Positions 39,010 through 49,789 of a stretch of 64,000 nucleotides of DNA are shown in pieces. How positions within the stretch are numbered: position 1 is the stretch's first letter; each line of letters starts with the position of its first letter. This DNA is from Nitrospinota bacterium (GTDB taxonomy: Bacteria > Nitrospinota > Nitrospinia > Nitrospinales > VA-1): NCBI GenBank assembly GCA_013349585.1, contig DUZG01000003.1, positions 1 through 64,000 on the forward strand, read 5' to 3'. The position numbers were made by a program, and so were the translations under genes. The notes below the pieces were generated by a model, which worked only from the letters and a program-made list of their open reading frames with translations, was not told where the DNA came from and did no database searches.

Positions 39010-39291
39010 CCCTCTAAGATTAAAACCATAAGTCGATTGATTTTTCTACTTCCGGCTATCTAGACTCCATTGTGCAAAGGGGGAAATTGGCAAACGATAA
39101 ATCCATGATAATTTTGAATCTGTGCGACTTTTACTCCCACGAAATATCTGACTGTGGAGCACAACCCATATTGGCGGAATAATTGAACCTTGAAAAACAA
39201 GACTCCTACAAATTGACTGCAGTGATGGCCTGCGACAAGTATAAAAGCCCGGTCGATATTCTGAAAGAAAGGTTTCACGACCCTGATCTCT
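39010..39291 (+). pseudogene. Possible coding remnant, unknown family
   Basis: Plus frame reads SIDFSTSGYLDSIVQRGKLANDKSMIILNLCDFYSHEISDCGAQPILAE*LNLEKQDSYKLTAVMACDKYKSPVDILKERFHDPDL* with in-frame TAA near 39178; protein-like but unrecognised. Confidence 0.35.
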
Positions 39292-39439
39292 AAGAAGTCA
39301 TAGCTATATTTACCCTTACCTATTTGCGTTTTTCCTTCCTGTTTTATCCTTAACCAATTTGAAACGTTCGCTTGACAATTATGTAATGTGAGAAGGCTAT
39401 ACTTTTCTTAGTCGACAACCTGATTTTAAGGAAAATTTT

Positions 39440-39823
39440 ATGTCTTTGAAAAACGATGGTAAAAAGAAACTCGCAGAATATTTTTGAATGGAAATCATCA
39501 AGGCCATCCTGACTTCACCTGAAGTAAAGCTCTCGATCAAGCAACTGCAGGCATTGGGGCTTTTGGATTATGTCAGCGAGTATAATTTAGTGCTGGAAGT
39601 GGAAGAACCGGGACAAATAAATTTTTCACACAGCCAAAAGAGTAGGGAAAAGACGATTCTTAAGGATAAAATCGATCTCGAAGATTCAGAAACGTTCAAG
39701 AAAATTTCTATGCCGTGGGTAGATGAAAAATTGTTGTCAGGTAACGAGATGCTTTTCGAAGAATATCTCAGTCAAGAATTTGATGAGGAACAATGGTTGA
39801 AGCAAAGCAAAATCAGGCTTTAA
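39440..39823 (+). pseudogene. Small hypothetical gene interrupted by in-frame TGA (or read from second ATG at 39488)
   Basis: ATG at 39440 reads MSLKNDGKKKLAEYF, TGA at 39485-39487, then ATG at 39488 MEIIKAILTSPEVKLSIKQLQALGLLDYVSEYNLVLEVEE... in the same frame. Confidence 0.5.
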
Positions 39824-39867
39824 TTTTCCGCTTTTCTTCAAGATATTCTTGCCCGAAAAATGAGAGT

Positions 39868-40254
39868 TTATTTGGCGACTAGGTGATCCGCGATCAGAAT
39901 AATATGTTGTTTATTTACCGCAAGAAATTTGGATTCAAATAAAACATTCCCAGTGACCAGGCAATAGACTTTGGCATCGATCACAGGAATGAAGCTTTCC
40001 TCCCCCTGATTCAACATATCCAAAAGTCGATTATTTGGGAACTTGAAAATCTTTCCCTCGACTTTTTAGCTCGCGGTTCGAATAATGGCGCTGATGGTTT
40101 CTTTTTTGACAAAAGCGTTGTAGGCCATGTCTCGATCCCTTACCTGATTCAAGTAAAAATAAACAGCCCGATCTCGAATATTTTTGCGAGCATTTAGCTT
40201 ACCCGTTTTTCCTCCTTCTGACAAGAGAGCCTTCTCATAAATTGCATGCTTCAT
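39868..40254 (-). pseudogene. Small hypothetical gene with one in-frame TAA
   Basis: MKHAIYEKALLSEGGKTGKLNARKNIRDRAVYFYLNQVRDRDMAYNAFVKKETISAIIRTAS*KVEGKIFKFPNNRLLDMLNQGEESFIPVIDAKVYCLVTGNVLFESKFLAVNKQHIILIADHLVAK*; TAA at 40066-40068, final TAA 39868-39870, frame verified. Confidence 0.55.
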
Positions 40255-40310
40255 GTGGGTATGTGGTATTCTTCATTTTGATTTTTTTAAACTCTATTTA
40301 ATCGCTAATT

Positions 40311-42350
40311 ATGAATAAGCCCGGCACACAAAGACTTCAAGGTACCGATGGTATACGCCGGGAAACAAAGCTCGCTAGTGATTTTGAATGCAAAGGGCTC
40401 ACTCCGCAGCAAGTATTTCTTGAGAAGGGCTGGATCACCGAGCAATTCATGGAGTTATATGCCTATGTGCATATTAAAAATCTGCCAGGACCCAAAAAAG
40501 CAAAAAATATTGTGGTGGGATGGGACCCGCGGGACCCATCTGGAATTTTTATTGAAGCTGCTATCAAGGGGATTCGTAAGGCTGGGGGCAATGCCCTGAC
40601 TCTTGGGATTGTGCCAACCCCGCTGGTACCGCTCTTTATGCTCCATCAGGATGCCGAATGCGGCATTATGATTACGGCATCGCATAACCCCAATGACCAG
40701 AACGGAATAAAACTTTTTTCCCCTTTTCGCGGCATGAAACCTCTGCCGTCCGACGACTCTCGATTGACTCATTTTATTTCGCAGCAAAAATATTCCGCCA
40801 TTAAAAGCCTATTATTAAAGGGTAAGCGTAAAGATTACAGGAAAAATGCTTTGGAACTTTTTAGCGAGTTTACCCTAGCTCCCGAAAACTCGTGGATTGA
40901 TGAATCGATCAATTTTGAAAACGTGGTGCTGGTTGTTGACCCTGCTAATGGCTCGCTCACGGGCATTGCCAGGGAAATTTTTACCCAGGCAGGGGTTGGG
41001 AAAGTATTCGAGGTCAACGGAAAATTAAATGGGGATGTGAACGTGTTTTCCGGTGTGGCCGATCTCGAAGGCCGAGACCGGATCGCTGCCGAGCAGATTA
41101 AAAATCCCGGCGGGTATTTTTATCGCCACCAAGCCGTTGTTAAACTTTTTGAAGTAGGACGTAAGCACAAACCCTTCTTGCGCAAAGGAATAATGCGAGC
41201 CGTGGCAGCCATCTTCGATGCAGATGCCGATCGTTTTTTTATGTTGGAATACGATCCTTTTAAAGATCTACTCTGGGTATTGAGCGGCGATGAAACGGCT
41301 ATTTTGCAAGCCAAACATCTGTCGACCCAGTTCCCAGAAAAATATAAAGAATCTTTGTATATCAATACCGTTGAAAGCGATCTCAATGCTGCAATCGCCG
41401 CTGAAAAAATGGGATTGAAATCTGAGCTGACCGCTGTAGGCGATAAATGGATTCTTCTTGAAATACTGTTAAAACATTTAGAGAAAAAAGCAAAAGGCAG
41501 CGATTGCCCGAAGCAAAAACGTTTGGTATTTCAGCGTGAAGCGAAGAAGCTAAAAAAGGTGGGTATAACAAGTATTGCTTCGCTAAAAAAACTTGCCAAA
41601 ATTTTGGGTGAAAAAAAGAGGCCGAAAGAAGATGCTAACTCGGTTCTGGCAGTTGGCAGTGAAGAAACCGGGCATAATATTACAGAGTCAAAATTTACTC
41701 GGCCTGATGGAGAAGCAGTGTCGATTTATTCTGGTAATGGCATTAAAAGTGCTTTGAACACTCTGGTGGCGACCGAATATCTAAATCTTTCTCCAACAAA
41801 ATATTACAATAAGATAAGTCGACCCTTTACCCCAGGCTTTAAGGGTACGCTTTATGTTTATTATATTCAACAGGAATTGTTTTTCAGAGGTTCAATAGTC
41901 TGGCGAAAAGTAAAGCAAACTCTTATGCGTGCGGCTAAAAAAAGAAGCTATCAAGTTGCGACTCGAATTTTTCCTGAAGACCCCGATATGTTATATATCT
42001 CATTGTCGGCAGGGAAAGCGGGTATCTTCGTGAGGAACTCCGGCACCGAAAATAAAATCAGTATCAATCTCCGAGGAAGTAAGTTGGATGCCGCGAACCT
42101 GAAACAAATGGGACAAGAGACTATAAAAATACTTTTCACGGCCTTAAAAAACTGCGATCATCATTTTTTTAAACTGGAATTGGATGCGCTTAGTCAGATT
42201 GCATCGCAGCCCTTGAATGAAAAAGATTTAGAAATTGAAAAATTTTCAAAAACCCGACTGGTCACTGAAATGCAGAAACAGAGCCTCATTGAAATGAGTT
42301 CCAAAGGCTTCCGCTTGACCGCGCTTGGAAAATGGTATGTAGGAAATTGA
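40311..42350 (+). CDS. Phosphoglucomutase/phosphomannomutase family protein (large variant)
   Basis: 679 aa; GTDGIRRETK, catalytic serine motif MITASHNPNDQNGIKLF, metal motif FDADADRFFML, EETGHN, C-terminal FVRNSGTENKISI; internal Lys-rich insert and extra C-terminal segment. Confidence 0.92.
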   Translation: MNKPGTQRLQGTDGIRRETKLASDFECKGLTPQQVFLEKGWITEQFMELYAYVHIKNLPGPKKAKNIVVGWDPRDPSGIFIEAAIKGIRKAGGNALTLGIVPTPLVPLFMLHQDAECGIMITASHNPNDQNGIKLFSPFRGMKPLPSDDSRLTHFISQQKYSAIKSLLLKGKRKDYRKNALELFSEFTLAPENSWIDESINFENVVLVVDPANGSLTGIAREIFTQAGVGKVFEVNGKLNGDVNVFSGVADLEGRDRIAAEQIKNPGGYFYRHQAVVKLFEVGRKHKPFLRKGIMRAVAAIFDADADRFFMLEYDPFKDLLWVLSGDETAILQAKHLSTQFPEKYKESLYINTVESDLNAAIAAEKMGLKSELTAVGDKWILLEILLKHLEKKAKGSDCPKQKRLVFQREAKKLKKVGITSIASLKKLAKILGEKKRPKEDANSVLAVGSEETGHNITESKFTRPDGEAVSIYSGNGIKSALNTLVATEYLNLSPTKYYNKISRPFTPGFKGTLYVYYIQQELFFRGSIVWRKVKQTLMRAAKKRSYQVATRIFPEDPDMLYISLSAGKAGIFVRNSGTENKISINLRGSKLDAANLKQMGQETIKILFTALKNCDHHFFKLELDALSQIASQPLNEKDLEIEKFSKTRLVTEMQKQSLIEMSSKGFRLTALGKWYVGN

Positions 42351-42352
42351 CT

Positions 42353-43126
42353 ATGCAAGACTTGTCCCTGTTCTTTTCAGATTTGGACCGAGAGCCTTAT
42401 AAGACGCTGTTTTCTGGGGTTGATCAGGTTTGGGGGCCATTGAGAAATCTCGATTCGATATTACAGTCGCTGATGAAAAGTAAAACAGATTCCTATTCAA
42501 TAGAGTTGGAGGGTGCCAGTTTTGACAAAAATGAAAAGGGATTATTCGTGCAGAAATGGATAACACTGGATCGCGCGGTTTATTTAAAAGAGTTGGGAAT
42601 TTTTATTGGCTCGGGTACTCGGTTGGAACCATCAGCAATAATTAAAGGTCCGGCGGTGATAGACGAGAACTGCGACATTCGGCAAGGCGCTTATATTCGC
42701 GGAAATGTTTTTGCCGGCGAAGGTTGTGTGATCGGTCATGCGACAGAAGTTAAAAATAGTATTTTAATGGATCACAGTGAAGCTGGGCATTTCAATTATA
42801 TTGGTGACAGTATTGTGGGGCGCCATGTCAATATGGGTGCCGGGTCGAAACTGGCAAACTTGCAGTTTCGTAGCAGGGAAGAAAAACAGGAAGGTTTTGT
42901 CCATCCGATTCAGATTCCGTCTGCGGGCCTTGATACCGGTATGGAAAAGCTGGGAGCTGTGGTGGGAGATCATGCCGAGATTGGGTGTAACGCGGTTCTT
43001 TGCCCGGGAGCATTGTTGGGTAAAGATACCTGGGTTTACCCTAACCTGATGGTGCCAAAAGGTTATTATCCTCCTAAAACCGTACTGACTCCAAAAGACA
43101 GAAAACTACGAAGTATAGATAGGTAA
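42353..43126 (+). CDS. Left-handed beta-helix (hexapeptide) acyl/nucleotidyltransferase, GlmU C-domain-like
   Basis: IIKGPAVIDENCDIRQGAYIRGNVFAGEGCVIGHATEVKNSILMDHSEAGHFNYIGDSIVGRHVNMGAGSKLANLQF. Start at ATG 42353, 2 bp after the mutase stop. Confidence 0.85.
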   Translation: MQDLSLFFSDLDREPYKTLFSGVDQVWGPLRNLDSILQSLMKSKTDSYSIELEGASFDKNEKGLFVQKWITLDRAVYLKELGIFIGSGTRLEPSAIIKGPAVIDENCDIRQGAYIRGNVFAGEGCVIGHATEVKNSILMDHSEAGHFNYIGDSIVGRHVNMGAGSKLANLQFRSREEKQEGFVHPIQIPSAGLDTGMEKLGAVVGDHAEIGCNAVLCPGALLGKDTWVYPNLMVPKGYYPPKTVLTPKDRKLRSIDR

Positions 43127-43130
43127 GTTT

Positions 43131-43634
43131 ATGAATACTAAAGACTCATCATCGAAAGAACAATCTAATCTTGATGCCTTTTTCGAAATGTTTGACTGGG
43201 TGGATGACGATGTTTCTGAACTGAATAACGACGAAGAAGTCGATGTCAGTGGCTATGAATGTCTTTTCATTGCATTCAATAATTTGCGCAGTTATTGCAA
43301 GCAGATCGATTTAGATTTCAGTCAGATTGAAGACCAATACCAAGCTTCTATCAATCCCGGTCAATCTGATGAAACCTTCTGGGACCAAGATCTGGATGCG
43401 ACCTATTCAGAAATGGATGAGCTGGCTGGGTTCGGGAAACTATTGGAAACAATAGAGAAAGGTTTTTCGGAGTATGAAAAATTTTGCAATAAAAGTGATG
43501 AGATTTTTGATGAGTGGCATTGTGTCCTAATAATGCACTCTTTTCTGCGGAAGTTTTGCGATAAACTCGAAATTGATTACACTTTGCTTCAGGACGATAT
43601 TTCTGCCCTCAAGTTGGAAATGAAGAAGAAGTAG
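43131..43634 (+). CDS. Hypothetical acidic protein
   Basis: 167 aa ORF directly downstream of the LbH gene; rich in Asp/Glu; no family recognised. Confidence 0.65.
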   Translation: MNTKDSSSKEQSNLDAFFEMFDWVDDDVSELNNDEEVDVSGYECLFIAFNNLRSYCKQIDLDFSQIEDQYQASINPGQSDETFWDQDLDATYSEMDELAGFGKLLETIEKGFSEYEKFCNKSDEIFDEWHCVLIMHSFLRKFCDKLEIDYTLLQDDISALKLEMKKK

Positions 43635-43743
43635 CGTAATTTGACTGGAACAATGGTAAATGCCTTCCTTTATGTCTCAGGGGATTTTCTTTCTACCTAA
43701 TTCCATATAAAGTGGTATATTTCTGCGAGCAATTTGGCAATAA

Positions 43744-43825
43744 GCCGGTGTGGTGAAATTGGTATACACGCTAGTTTTAGGAACTAGTGCTTTCGGGCGT
43801 GGGGGTTCGAGTCCCTCCACCGGCA
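43744..43825 (+). tRNA. tRNA-Leu(UAG), CCA not encoded
   Basis: Acceptor GCCGGTG/CACCGGC, anticodon stem CTAGT/ACTAG with loop TTTAGGA (anticodon TAG), long variable arm, T-loop GGTTCGAGTCC, discriminator A. Confidence 0.95.
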
Positions 43826-43934
43826 TTCCTCGGAGGAAGAAGTAATAGGAGTTGCCAAATCTTAATTTATGCCGACAAAATGAAAACTCAGTTTTATAAG
43901 CCTTTGTTAAAACTTTAGAAAAATTGAAAGCTAT

Positions 43935-45290
43935 ATGAAGATCGAAATTGAAGACATTGATTCTTGTAATAAGAAAATTAATTTTGTAGTTCCTTATCAG
44001 GATTACAAAAAAGAAGTGGACAAGTACTATCAGAAACTGGGAAGAGAGGTTAAAGTCCCTGGTTTTCGTAAAGGTAAAGTGCCTGCCTCCCTGTTAGAAA
44101 AGCAGTTTGGGCCTGATGTTAAAAAAGAGGTGTTGAGCAACCTCATCAGTGATCGTCTGAACCAGGCTATCGCTGAAAAGGAATTGCGTGCCATCGGTCA
44201 ACCGCATCTTTTGGAGGTCAACGCAGAGGAAGGTACCGATATTTCTGTATCCGCTTCGCTAGAAGTGTTGCCGAGTATCGATATTCAAGATTATTCGGGG
44301 ATGGAGATGGAGATGAAAGTGCCCCGTATCACTGATGAAGAAGTCAATCAGACTATTGAGACTTTTCGTCAAAGAAAAGCAAAAACTATAGAGATTACGG
44401 ATCGTCCTGTGGAGGAAGATGACCTTATAAAAGTCGACTTCACAAGCAAAATGGGAGACCAGCCCTTTGAAGGTGGAACAGCCCAGGACCAAGCCATTCG
44501 AGTAGGATCGGGTCAGCTAATCGAAGGTTTGGACAAAGGTATGGTTGGCATGAAGATCGGGGAAAACCGCGAAATTCAGGTGAAGGTGCCAGAGGACTAC
44601 CAGGGTAAAGAAATCGCCGGTAAAGATGTCGATTTCAATGTCACCTTGAAAGGCATTCAGGAGCAGGAACTGCCAGAGCTTAATGATGATTTTGCACGCG
44701 AAGTGGATGCTGAAAAGAAATATGAAAGTATGGAAGACATGAAAGCTAAGGTCCGGGTTGAGTTGGAGGGATATGAGCGCGATGAAGCTAAAAAGGCCGT
44801 CAAAAAAACACTTGCGGATAAACTTGCCGAGCAAAACCCTGTCGAGTTGCCCGAAGGCTTGATCAAAGAGCAAGTCAAGTTCATGTCTGATCAGGCTAAT
44901 AAGAAGCAAGGGAAAGAAGCTAAACATGATCATGGTCACGACCATGATCACGACCACGATCATGAAGAAGAGGTTTCACCCGAGCTGATTGAAAAATATA
45001 AGGAACCTGCTGTCAAAGCTCTTCGAGAAGAGCTAATTCTGGATCAATTATCCCGTGACTTGGAATTGGAGGTTACTCCAGAGGAGCTGGATCAAGAATT
45101 GCAAAATATGGCCCAGTTGTTAGGGGGTGGGGACAACCTGCAACAAATGAAAAAGGAATGGGAAAAGAACGGTGTGCTTGCACGTTTGCACAGTCGTATG
45201 AAACGCGATAAGACCCTAAATGCAGCCCTTGAAAAAGTAACATTGAAGGAAGTAATGGTTGACAGAAAAGATTTAATTGCAGATAATTGA
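43935..45290 (+). CDS. tig: Trigger factor (peptidyl-prolyl isomerase/chaperone) with His-rich insert
   Basis: 451 aa; ribosome-binding signature VPGFRKGKVPASLLEKQFG; PPIase domain DLIKVDFTSKMGDQPFEGGTAQD; insert KHDHGHDHDHDHDHEEE. Confidence 0.96.
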   Translation: MKIEIEDIDSCNKKINFVVPYQDYKKEVDKYYQKLGREVKVPGFRKGKVPASLLEKQFGPDVKKEVLSNLISDRLNQAIAEKELRAIGQPHLLEVNAEEGTDISVSASLEVLPSIDIQDYSGMEMEMKVPRITDEEVNQTIETFRQRKAKTIEITDRPVEEDDLIKVDFTSKMGDQPFEGGTAQDQAIRVGSGQLIEGLDKGMVGMKIGENREIQVKVPEDYQGKEIAGKDVDFNVTLKGIQEQELPELNDDFAREVDAEKKYESMEDMKAKVRVELEGYERDEAKKAVKKTLADKLAEQNPVELPEGLIKEQVKFMSDQANKKQGKEAKHDHGHDHDHDHDHEEEVSPELIEKYKEPAVKALREELILDQLSRDLELEVTPEELDQELQNMAQLLGGGDNLQQMKKEWEKNGVLARLHSRMKRDKTLNAALEKVTLKEVMVDRKDLIADN

Positions 45291-45414
45291 TAGTCAAGCT
45301 GTCTTTAGTTATCAAGCTATTTCTAAATGACTTTCAAGCCAATAATCCTTTCTGATCCCTGTTTGGTTTCAGAGGGTGGTTCATCTTACCTGAAGTCCTA
45401 ATCAAGAGAGAAAA

Positions 45415-46035
45415 ATGAATTCCATTCACAACCAATTAGTACCCATTGTTGTAGAGCAAACCAGTCGCGGCGAAAGGTCTTACGACATTTATTCGCGCCT
45501 CTTAAAAGACCGGATCATTTTCATCGGTACTGCCATTGACGATCACATGGCAAACCTTATTATTGCACAATTATTATTTCTTGAGTCGGATGAGCCGGAT
45601 CAGGATATTTATATTTATCTCAATAGTCCGGGCGGTCAGGTCAGTTCGGGGATGGCTATTTACGATACGATGCAATACATCAAACCTGATGTTCAGACTA
45701 TTTGTATTGGTCAGGCCGCCAGCATGGGCTCTTTGCTTCTTGCAGCTGGAGCGCCAAAAAAGCGTTTTGCTCTACCGCATTCGAGAATCATGATTCATCA
45801 GCCTAGTGGCGGGTTCCAGGGGCAGCACAGCGATATCGAAATTCAGGCCAAAGAGATTTCCCGGATTCGAACTATATTAGACGGTATCCTTGCAAAACAC
45901 TCAGGCAAAGATGTTGCCCAGATTAACAAGGATACTGAGCGCGATAATTATATGACCGCAGAGGAAGCGAAAAATTACGGCTTGATAGACAGTGTTATTA
46001 GCAATCGTGAAGAAGTGAAAAAAGATAAAAAGTAA
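45415..46035 (+). CDS. clpP: ATP-dependent Clp protease proteolytic subunit
   Basis: 206 aa; [51 protein letters not shown]. Confidence 0.98.
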   Translation: MNSIHNQLVPIVVEQTSRGERSYDIYSRLLKDRIIFIGTAIDDHMANLIIAQLLFLESDEPDQDIYIYLNSPGGQVSSGMAIYDTMQYIKPDVQTICIGQAASMGSLLLAAGAPKKRFALPHSRIMIHQPSGGFQGQHSDIEIQAKEISRIRTILDGILAKHSGKDVAQINKDTERDNYMTAEEAKNYGLIDSVISNREEVKKDKK

Positions 46036-46075
46036 AACGGATTTTTAACTACATCGAGTTAAGGTCGAGGACTTT

Positions 46076-47323
46076 ATGGCAAAGAAAAGCACAACCACCG
46101 GGAATTACCGCTGTTCTTTTTGCGGCAAGAGTCAGGAAGAAGTCAAGAAACTGATTGCCGGGTCCAGCGTCTATATCTGTGACGAATGCATTGAGCTATG
46201 CAATGAAATCATGGTGGAAGAGTGGGCCCAGGAAAAGTGTGAAGACTTCCAGCATTTGCTGAAGCCAAAAGAAATTTATAATCATCTTGATCAATACATT
46301 ATTAATCAGGAGCGTTGTAAAAAAATTCTTTCCGTTGCCGTTCACAATCATTTCAAGCGCGTTGATTCGAACCTTGATATGGATGATGTGGAGTTGCAAA
46401 AAAGTAATGTGTTGTTGATCGGGCCTACCGGCTCCGGGAAAACACTCATGGCGCAAACGCTAGCGCGTATCGTTGATGTCCCGTTCACCATTGTTGATGC
46501 GACGACATTGACGGAGGCGGGTTATGTCGGAGAAGATGTCGAGAACATTATCCTCAAGCTTCTGCAAAGTGCTGATTACGATGTCGAGAAAGCCGAGCGA
46601 GGGATTATTTATATTGATGAAGTCGATAAGATTTCTCGGAAATCAGAAAACCTGTCCATCACTCGCGATGTGTCTGGGGAGGGTGTCCAGCAGGCGTTGC
46701 TAAAAATCATTGAAGGCACAACTGCTAGCGTTCCACCGCAGGGTGGACGTAAGCATCCTCATCAGGAATTTCTGCAGGTAGATACCACCAATATATTATT
46801 TGTTTGTGGTGGTGCATTTGTGGGTATGAGTGAAATTATTCGCAATCGGGTTGGCAAAAAAAGCCTTGGATTTGGACAAAAAATCGTTTCCAAGACTGAG
46901 TTGGAGCAAGAAGATTTTCTTGAAAAAATTCAACCTGAAGATCTGCTTAAGTATGGTTTAATCCCTGAGTTTGTCGGACGGTTTTCAGCGGTGGCTACAC
47001 TTAAAGAGTTAGACATAGAAGCGCTGATAAAAGTTATGACCGAGCCGAAGAACGCGCTGGTCAAGCAATACAAAAAACTATTTGAGTTTGAAGACATTAA
47101 GCTTAAGTTTACGGATGGTGCTGTTAAAGCTATCGCCGAAAAAGCGATTGAGCGAAAAACTGGAGCAAGAGGTTTACGCGCCGTGATGGAAGAAACTATG
47201 CTTGAAATTATGTTCGAGCTACCTTCGCAAAAAGAAGTCGAAGAAGTTGTTATTAATGAAGAAGTCGTTGCCAAAGGTGAAAAGCCCATAATGGTTTACG
47301 CGAAAAAGAAACAGGCCAGTTAG
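46076..47323 (+). CDS. clpX: ATP-dependent Clp protease ATP-binding subunit ClpX
   Basis: 415 aa; zinc finger [11 protein letters not shown]...CDECIELC, Walker [26 protein letters not shown]. Confidence 0.98.
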   Translation: MAKKSTTTGNYRCSFCGKSQEEVKKLIAGSSVYICDECIELCNEIMVEEWAQEKCEDFQHLLKPKEIYNHLDQYIINQERCKKILSVAVHNHFKRVDSNLDMDDVELQKSNVLLIGPTGSGKTLMAQTLARIVDVPFTIVDATTLTEAGYVGEDVENIILKLLQSADYDVEKAERGIIYIDEVDKISRKSENLSITRDVSGEGVQQALLKIIEGTTASVPPQGGRKHPHQEFLQVDTTNILFVCGGAFVGMSEIIRNRVGKKSLGFGQKIVSKTELEQEDFLEKIQPEDLLKYGLIPEFVGRFSAVATLKELDIEALIKVMTEPKNALVKQYKKLFEFEDIKLKFTDGAVKAIAEKAIERKTGARGLRAVMEETMLEIMFELPSQKEVEEVVINEEVVAKGEKPIMVYAKKKQAS

Positions 47324-47327
47324 CATT

Positions 47328-49730
47328 ATGGGTTCCGATAAAATTGTTCTACCGCTTCTCCCTTTAAGGGATATCATAGTATTCCCGTTCATGGTTCTAC
47401 CCTTGTTCGTGGGCAGAGATAAGTCTGTACTCGCTTTGGAGAAATCCATGGCAGAACAAAAAAGCATTTTCCTTTCCGCTCAACGCAATCCCAGTAATAA
47501 CGACCCGCAGCCGGCAGACATTTTCGAAATCGGGACCATAGCCAATATTCTACAGATATTGAAGCTGACAGACGGCACTATGAAGGTGTTGGTCGAAGGG
47601 CTCCAAAGAGGCCGTATTGAGACCTTTAAGGAGAATCCTGATTACTTTGAAGTGGAGGTCAACCGAATCCATGAAAACGATCAGCTCACTGCCGAAGTGA
47701 AAGCCATGATGCGAACTGTCGGGACTGTGTTCGAGCAATATGTAAAGCTCAACCAGAAGATACCGCTAGAAGCGGTTGCCGCAAGCGCAAACATTCTTGA
47801 GCCGCATCGTTATGCAGACACCATTGCTTCATACATGGTTTTTCAGGCACAAGAAAAACAGGATCTGCTGGAAACGCTGAACCCTGAAGAACGTCTGGAT
47901 AAATTGTTCGGAATTTTAAAGTCAGAAATGGAAGTCCTTAAGATTGAGAAGCGCGTTCATGGGCGGGTGCGCAAGCAAATGGAGCGCAGTCAGAAAGAGT
48001 TTTATCTGAATGAGCAGATGAAGGCTATTCAAAAAGAACTTGGCAAGCGTGATGAATTTAAGAGTGACTTCGATGAGTTAAAGGGGAAAATCAAAAAAGC
48101 AAAAATGCCGAAAGAGGTCAACGAGAAGGCCAAGAAAGAATTGAAGCGGCTGGAGCTCATGCAGCCGATGTCGGCAGAAGCCACAGTGGCGCGGACTTAC
48201 ATCGAATGGCTTGCAGATTTGCCGTGGGAAAAAGCTGTGGGGACCGATAAAATTAAAATTCCGGAAGCCCAAAAAATTCTCGATGAAGACCATTATGGGT
48301 TGGAAAAAGTAAAAGAGCGCATCACCGAACATCTGGCAGTTTTAAAGCTGGTGAAAAAAATAAAAGGTCCCATTATCTGTCTTGTCGGTCCCCCCGGTGT
48401 TGGTAAAACATCGTTGGGTAAATCCATTGGTCGCGCCATGGGTCGAAAATTCGTCCGTATATCCCTCGGTGGAGTTCGCGATGAAGCGGAGATTCGCGGC
48501 CACCGGCGTACCTATATCGGTGCTTTGCCCGGTAAAATAATTCAAGGCATGAAAAAGGCCGAGGTGCATAATCCTGTATTCATGCTTGATGAAATCGACA
48601 AAATGAACGCCGATTTTCGTGGTGATCCGGCATCTGCATTATTGGAAGTGCTTGACCCAGAACAAAATGGAACTTTTAACGATCACTATCTCGAAATCGA
48701 TTACGACCTTTCAAACGTTTTATTTATATGTACCGCGAATGTATTGCATTCCATTCCGGGACCATTATTGGACAGAATGGAAGTGCTGCACCTTCCCGGT
48801 TATACCGATCAAGAAAAACTTGGTATTGCCCAGAGGTTTCTGGTGCCAAAGAAAGTCGCTGAGCATGGATTGACTGAAAAGAATATCGAAATTTCTGAAA
48901 AAACTCTCGAACGAATTATTCAAGATTTCACCCGCGAAGCCGGAGTAAGGAGCTTGGAACGGGAGATTGGAACTCTTTGTCGTAAAGTTGTCAGAGTCGT
49001 AGTGGAAAAAGGTAAGAAGACCCATGTCAAAATCACGCCTGCCAGTTTGGAAAAATATCTAGGCATTCCCAAATACAAACGCTCAGAGAGCGAAGGTCCA
49101 CTTGATATCGGTTCGGCAATTGGATTGGCATGGACAGAGTTGGGTGGCGAAATTCTTTCGATTGAAGTCACTGTCCTTCCCGGAACAGGGAAACTCTTGC
49201 CCACCGGGCAGTTGGGCGATGTTATGAAAGAATCGGCGCAAGCCGCGATGACTTATGTTCGCTCACGCGCAGCTGACTTTGGGTTGGTTAAAAATTTCTA
49301 CCAGAAAAATGATTTTTTTATCCATATTCCTGAAGGTGCAGTTCCTAAAGATGGTCCTTCAGCAGGTATCACCATGGCGGTGGCGCTGGTTTCAGCTCTC
49401 ACTAAAACTGCGTTGCGTCACGACGTTGCCATGACTGGAGAGTTGACGTTGACTGGAAAAGTTTTGCCGATTGGCGGGCTAAAAGAAAAAGTTCTCGCTG
49501 CGCATCGACATGGTATTCACAACCTGATCATACCTGTTGAGAACGAAAAAGATATTGCAGATATCCCGGAGAATATAAGAAAAACCATCCAGTTTTTTCC
49601 CGCTACTACAATGGATGATGTACTTCAGCATTCCTTCCACAAAAAATTCAAAAAGAAAAAACCAGCCGTACGAAAAACCAAAAAACCCTCAAAAACAGCA
49701 AATAAACAACCGGCTCTCCGTATCAACTAA
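47328..49730 (+). CDS. lon: ATP-dependent protease Lon
   Basis: 800 aa; LON N-domain, Walker [15 protein letters not shown], protease [18 protein letters not shown] and catalytic Lys [15 protein letters not shown]; Lys-rich C-terminal tail. Confidence 0.98.
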   Translation: MGSDKIVLPLLPLRDIIVFPFMVLPLFVGRDKSVLALEKSMAEQKSIFLSAQRNPSNNDPQPADIFEIGTIANILQILKLTDGTMKVLVEGLQRGRIETFKENPDYFEVEVNRIHENDQLTAEVKAMMRTVGTVFEQYVKLNQKIPLEAVAASANILEPHRYADTIASYMVFQAQEKQDLLETLNPEERLDKLFGILKSEMEVLKIEKRVHGRVRKQMERSQKEFYLNEQMKAIQKELGKRDEFKSDFDELKGKIKKAKMPKEVNEKAKKELKRLELMQPMSAEATVARTYIEWLADLPWEKAVGTDKIKIPEAQKILDEDHYGLEKVKERITEHLAVLKLVKKIKGPIICLVGPPGVGKTSLGKSIGRAMGRKFVRISLGGVRDEAEIRGHRRTYIGALPGKIIQGMKKAEVHNPVFMLDEIDKMNADFRGDPASALLEVLDPEQNGTFNDHYLEIDYDLSNVLFICTANVLHSIPGPLLDRMEVLHLPGYTDQEKLGIAQRFLVPKKVAEHGLTEKNIEISEKTLERIIQDFTREAGVRSLEREIGTLCRKVVRVVVEKGKKTHVKITPASLEKYLGIPKYKRSESEGPLDIGSAIGLAWTELGGEILSIEVTVLPGTGKLLPTGQLGDVMKESAQAAMTYVRSRAADFGLVKNFYQKNDFFIHIPEGAVPKDGPSAGITMAVALVSALTKTALRHDVAMTGELTLTGKVLPIGGLKEKVLAAHRHGIHNLIIPVENEKDIADIPENIRKTIQFFPATTMDDVLQHSFHKKFKKKKPAVRKTKKPSKTANKQPALRIN

Positions 49731-49789
49731 CCCTCTGGAGAGGGATAATAGGTTCTATTTATCTTACTGCGAAGTAACTTGTTATGTTA

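Noticed and set aside
44923-44970. Short tandem CATGATCACGAC-like repeats
   Set aside because: Considered as a CRISPR or microsatellite locus; it is the in-frame His-rich codons of tig with no spacer/repeat architecture.
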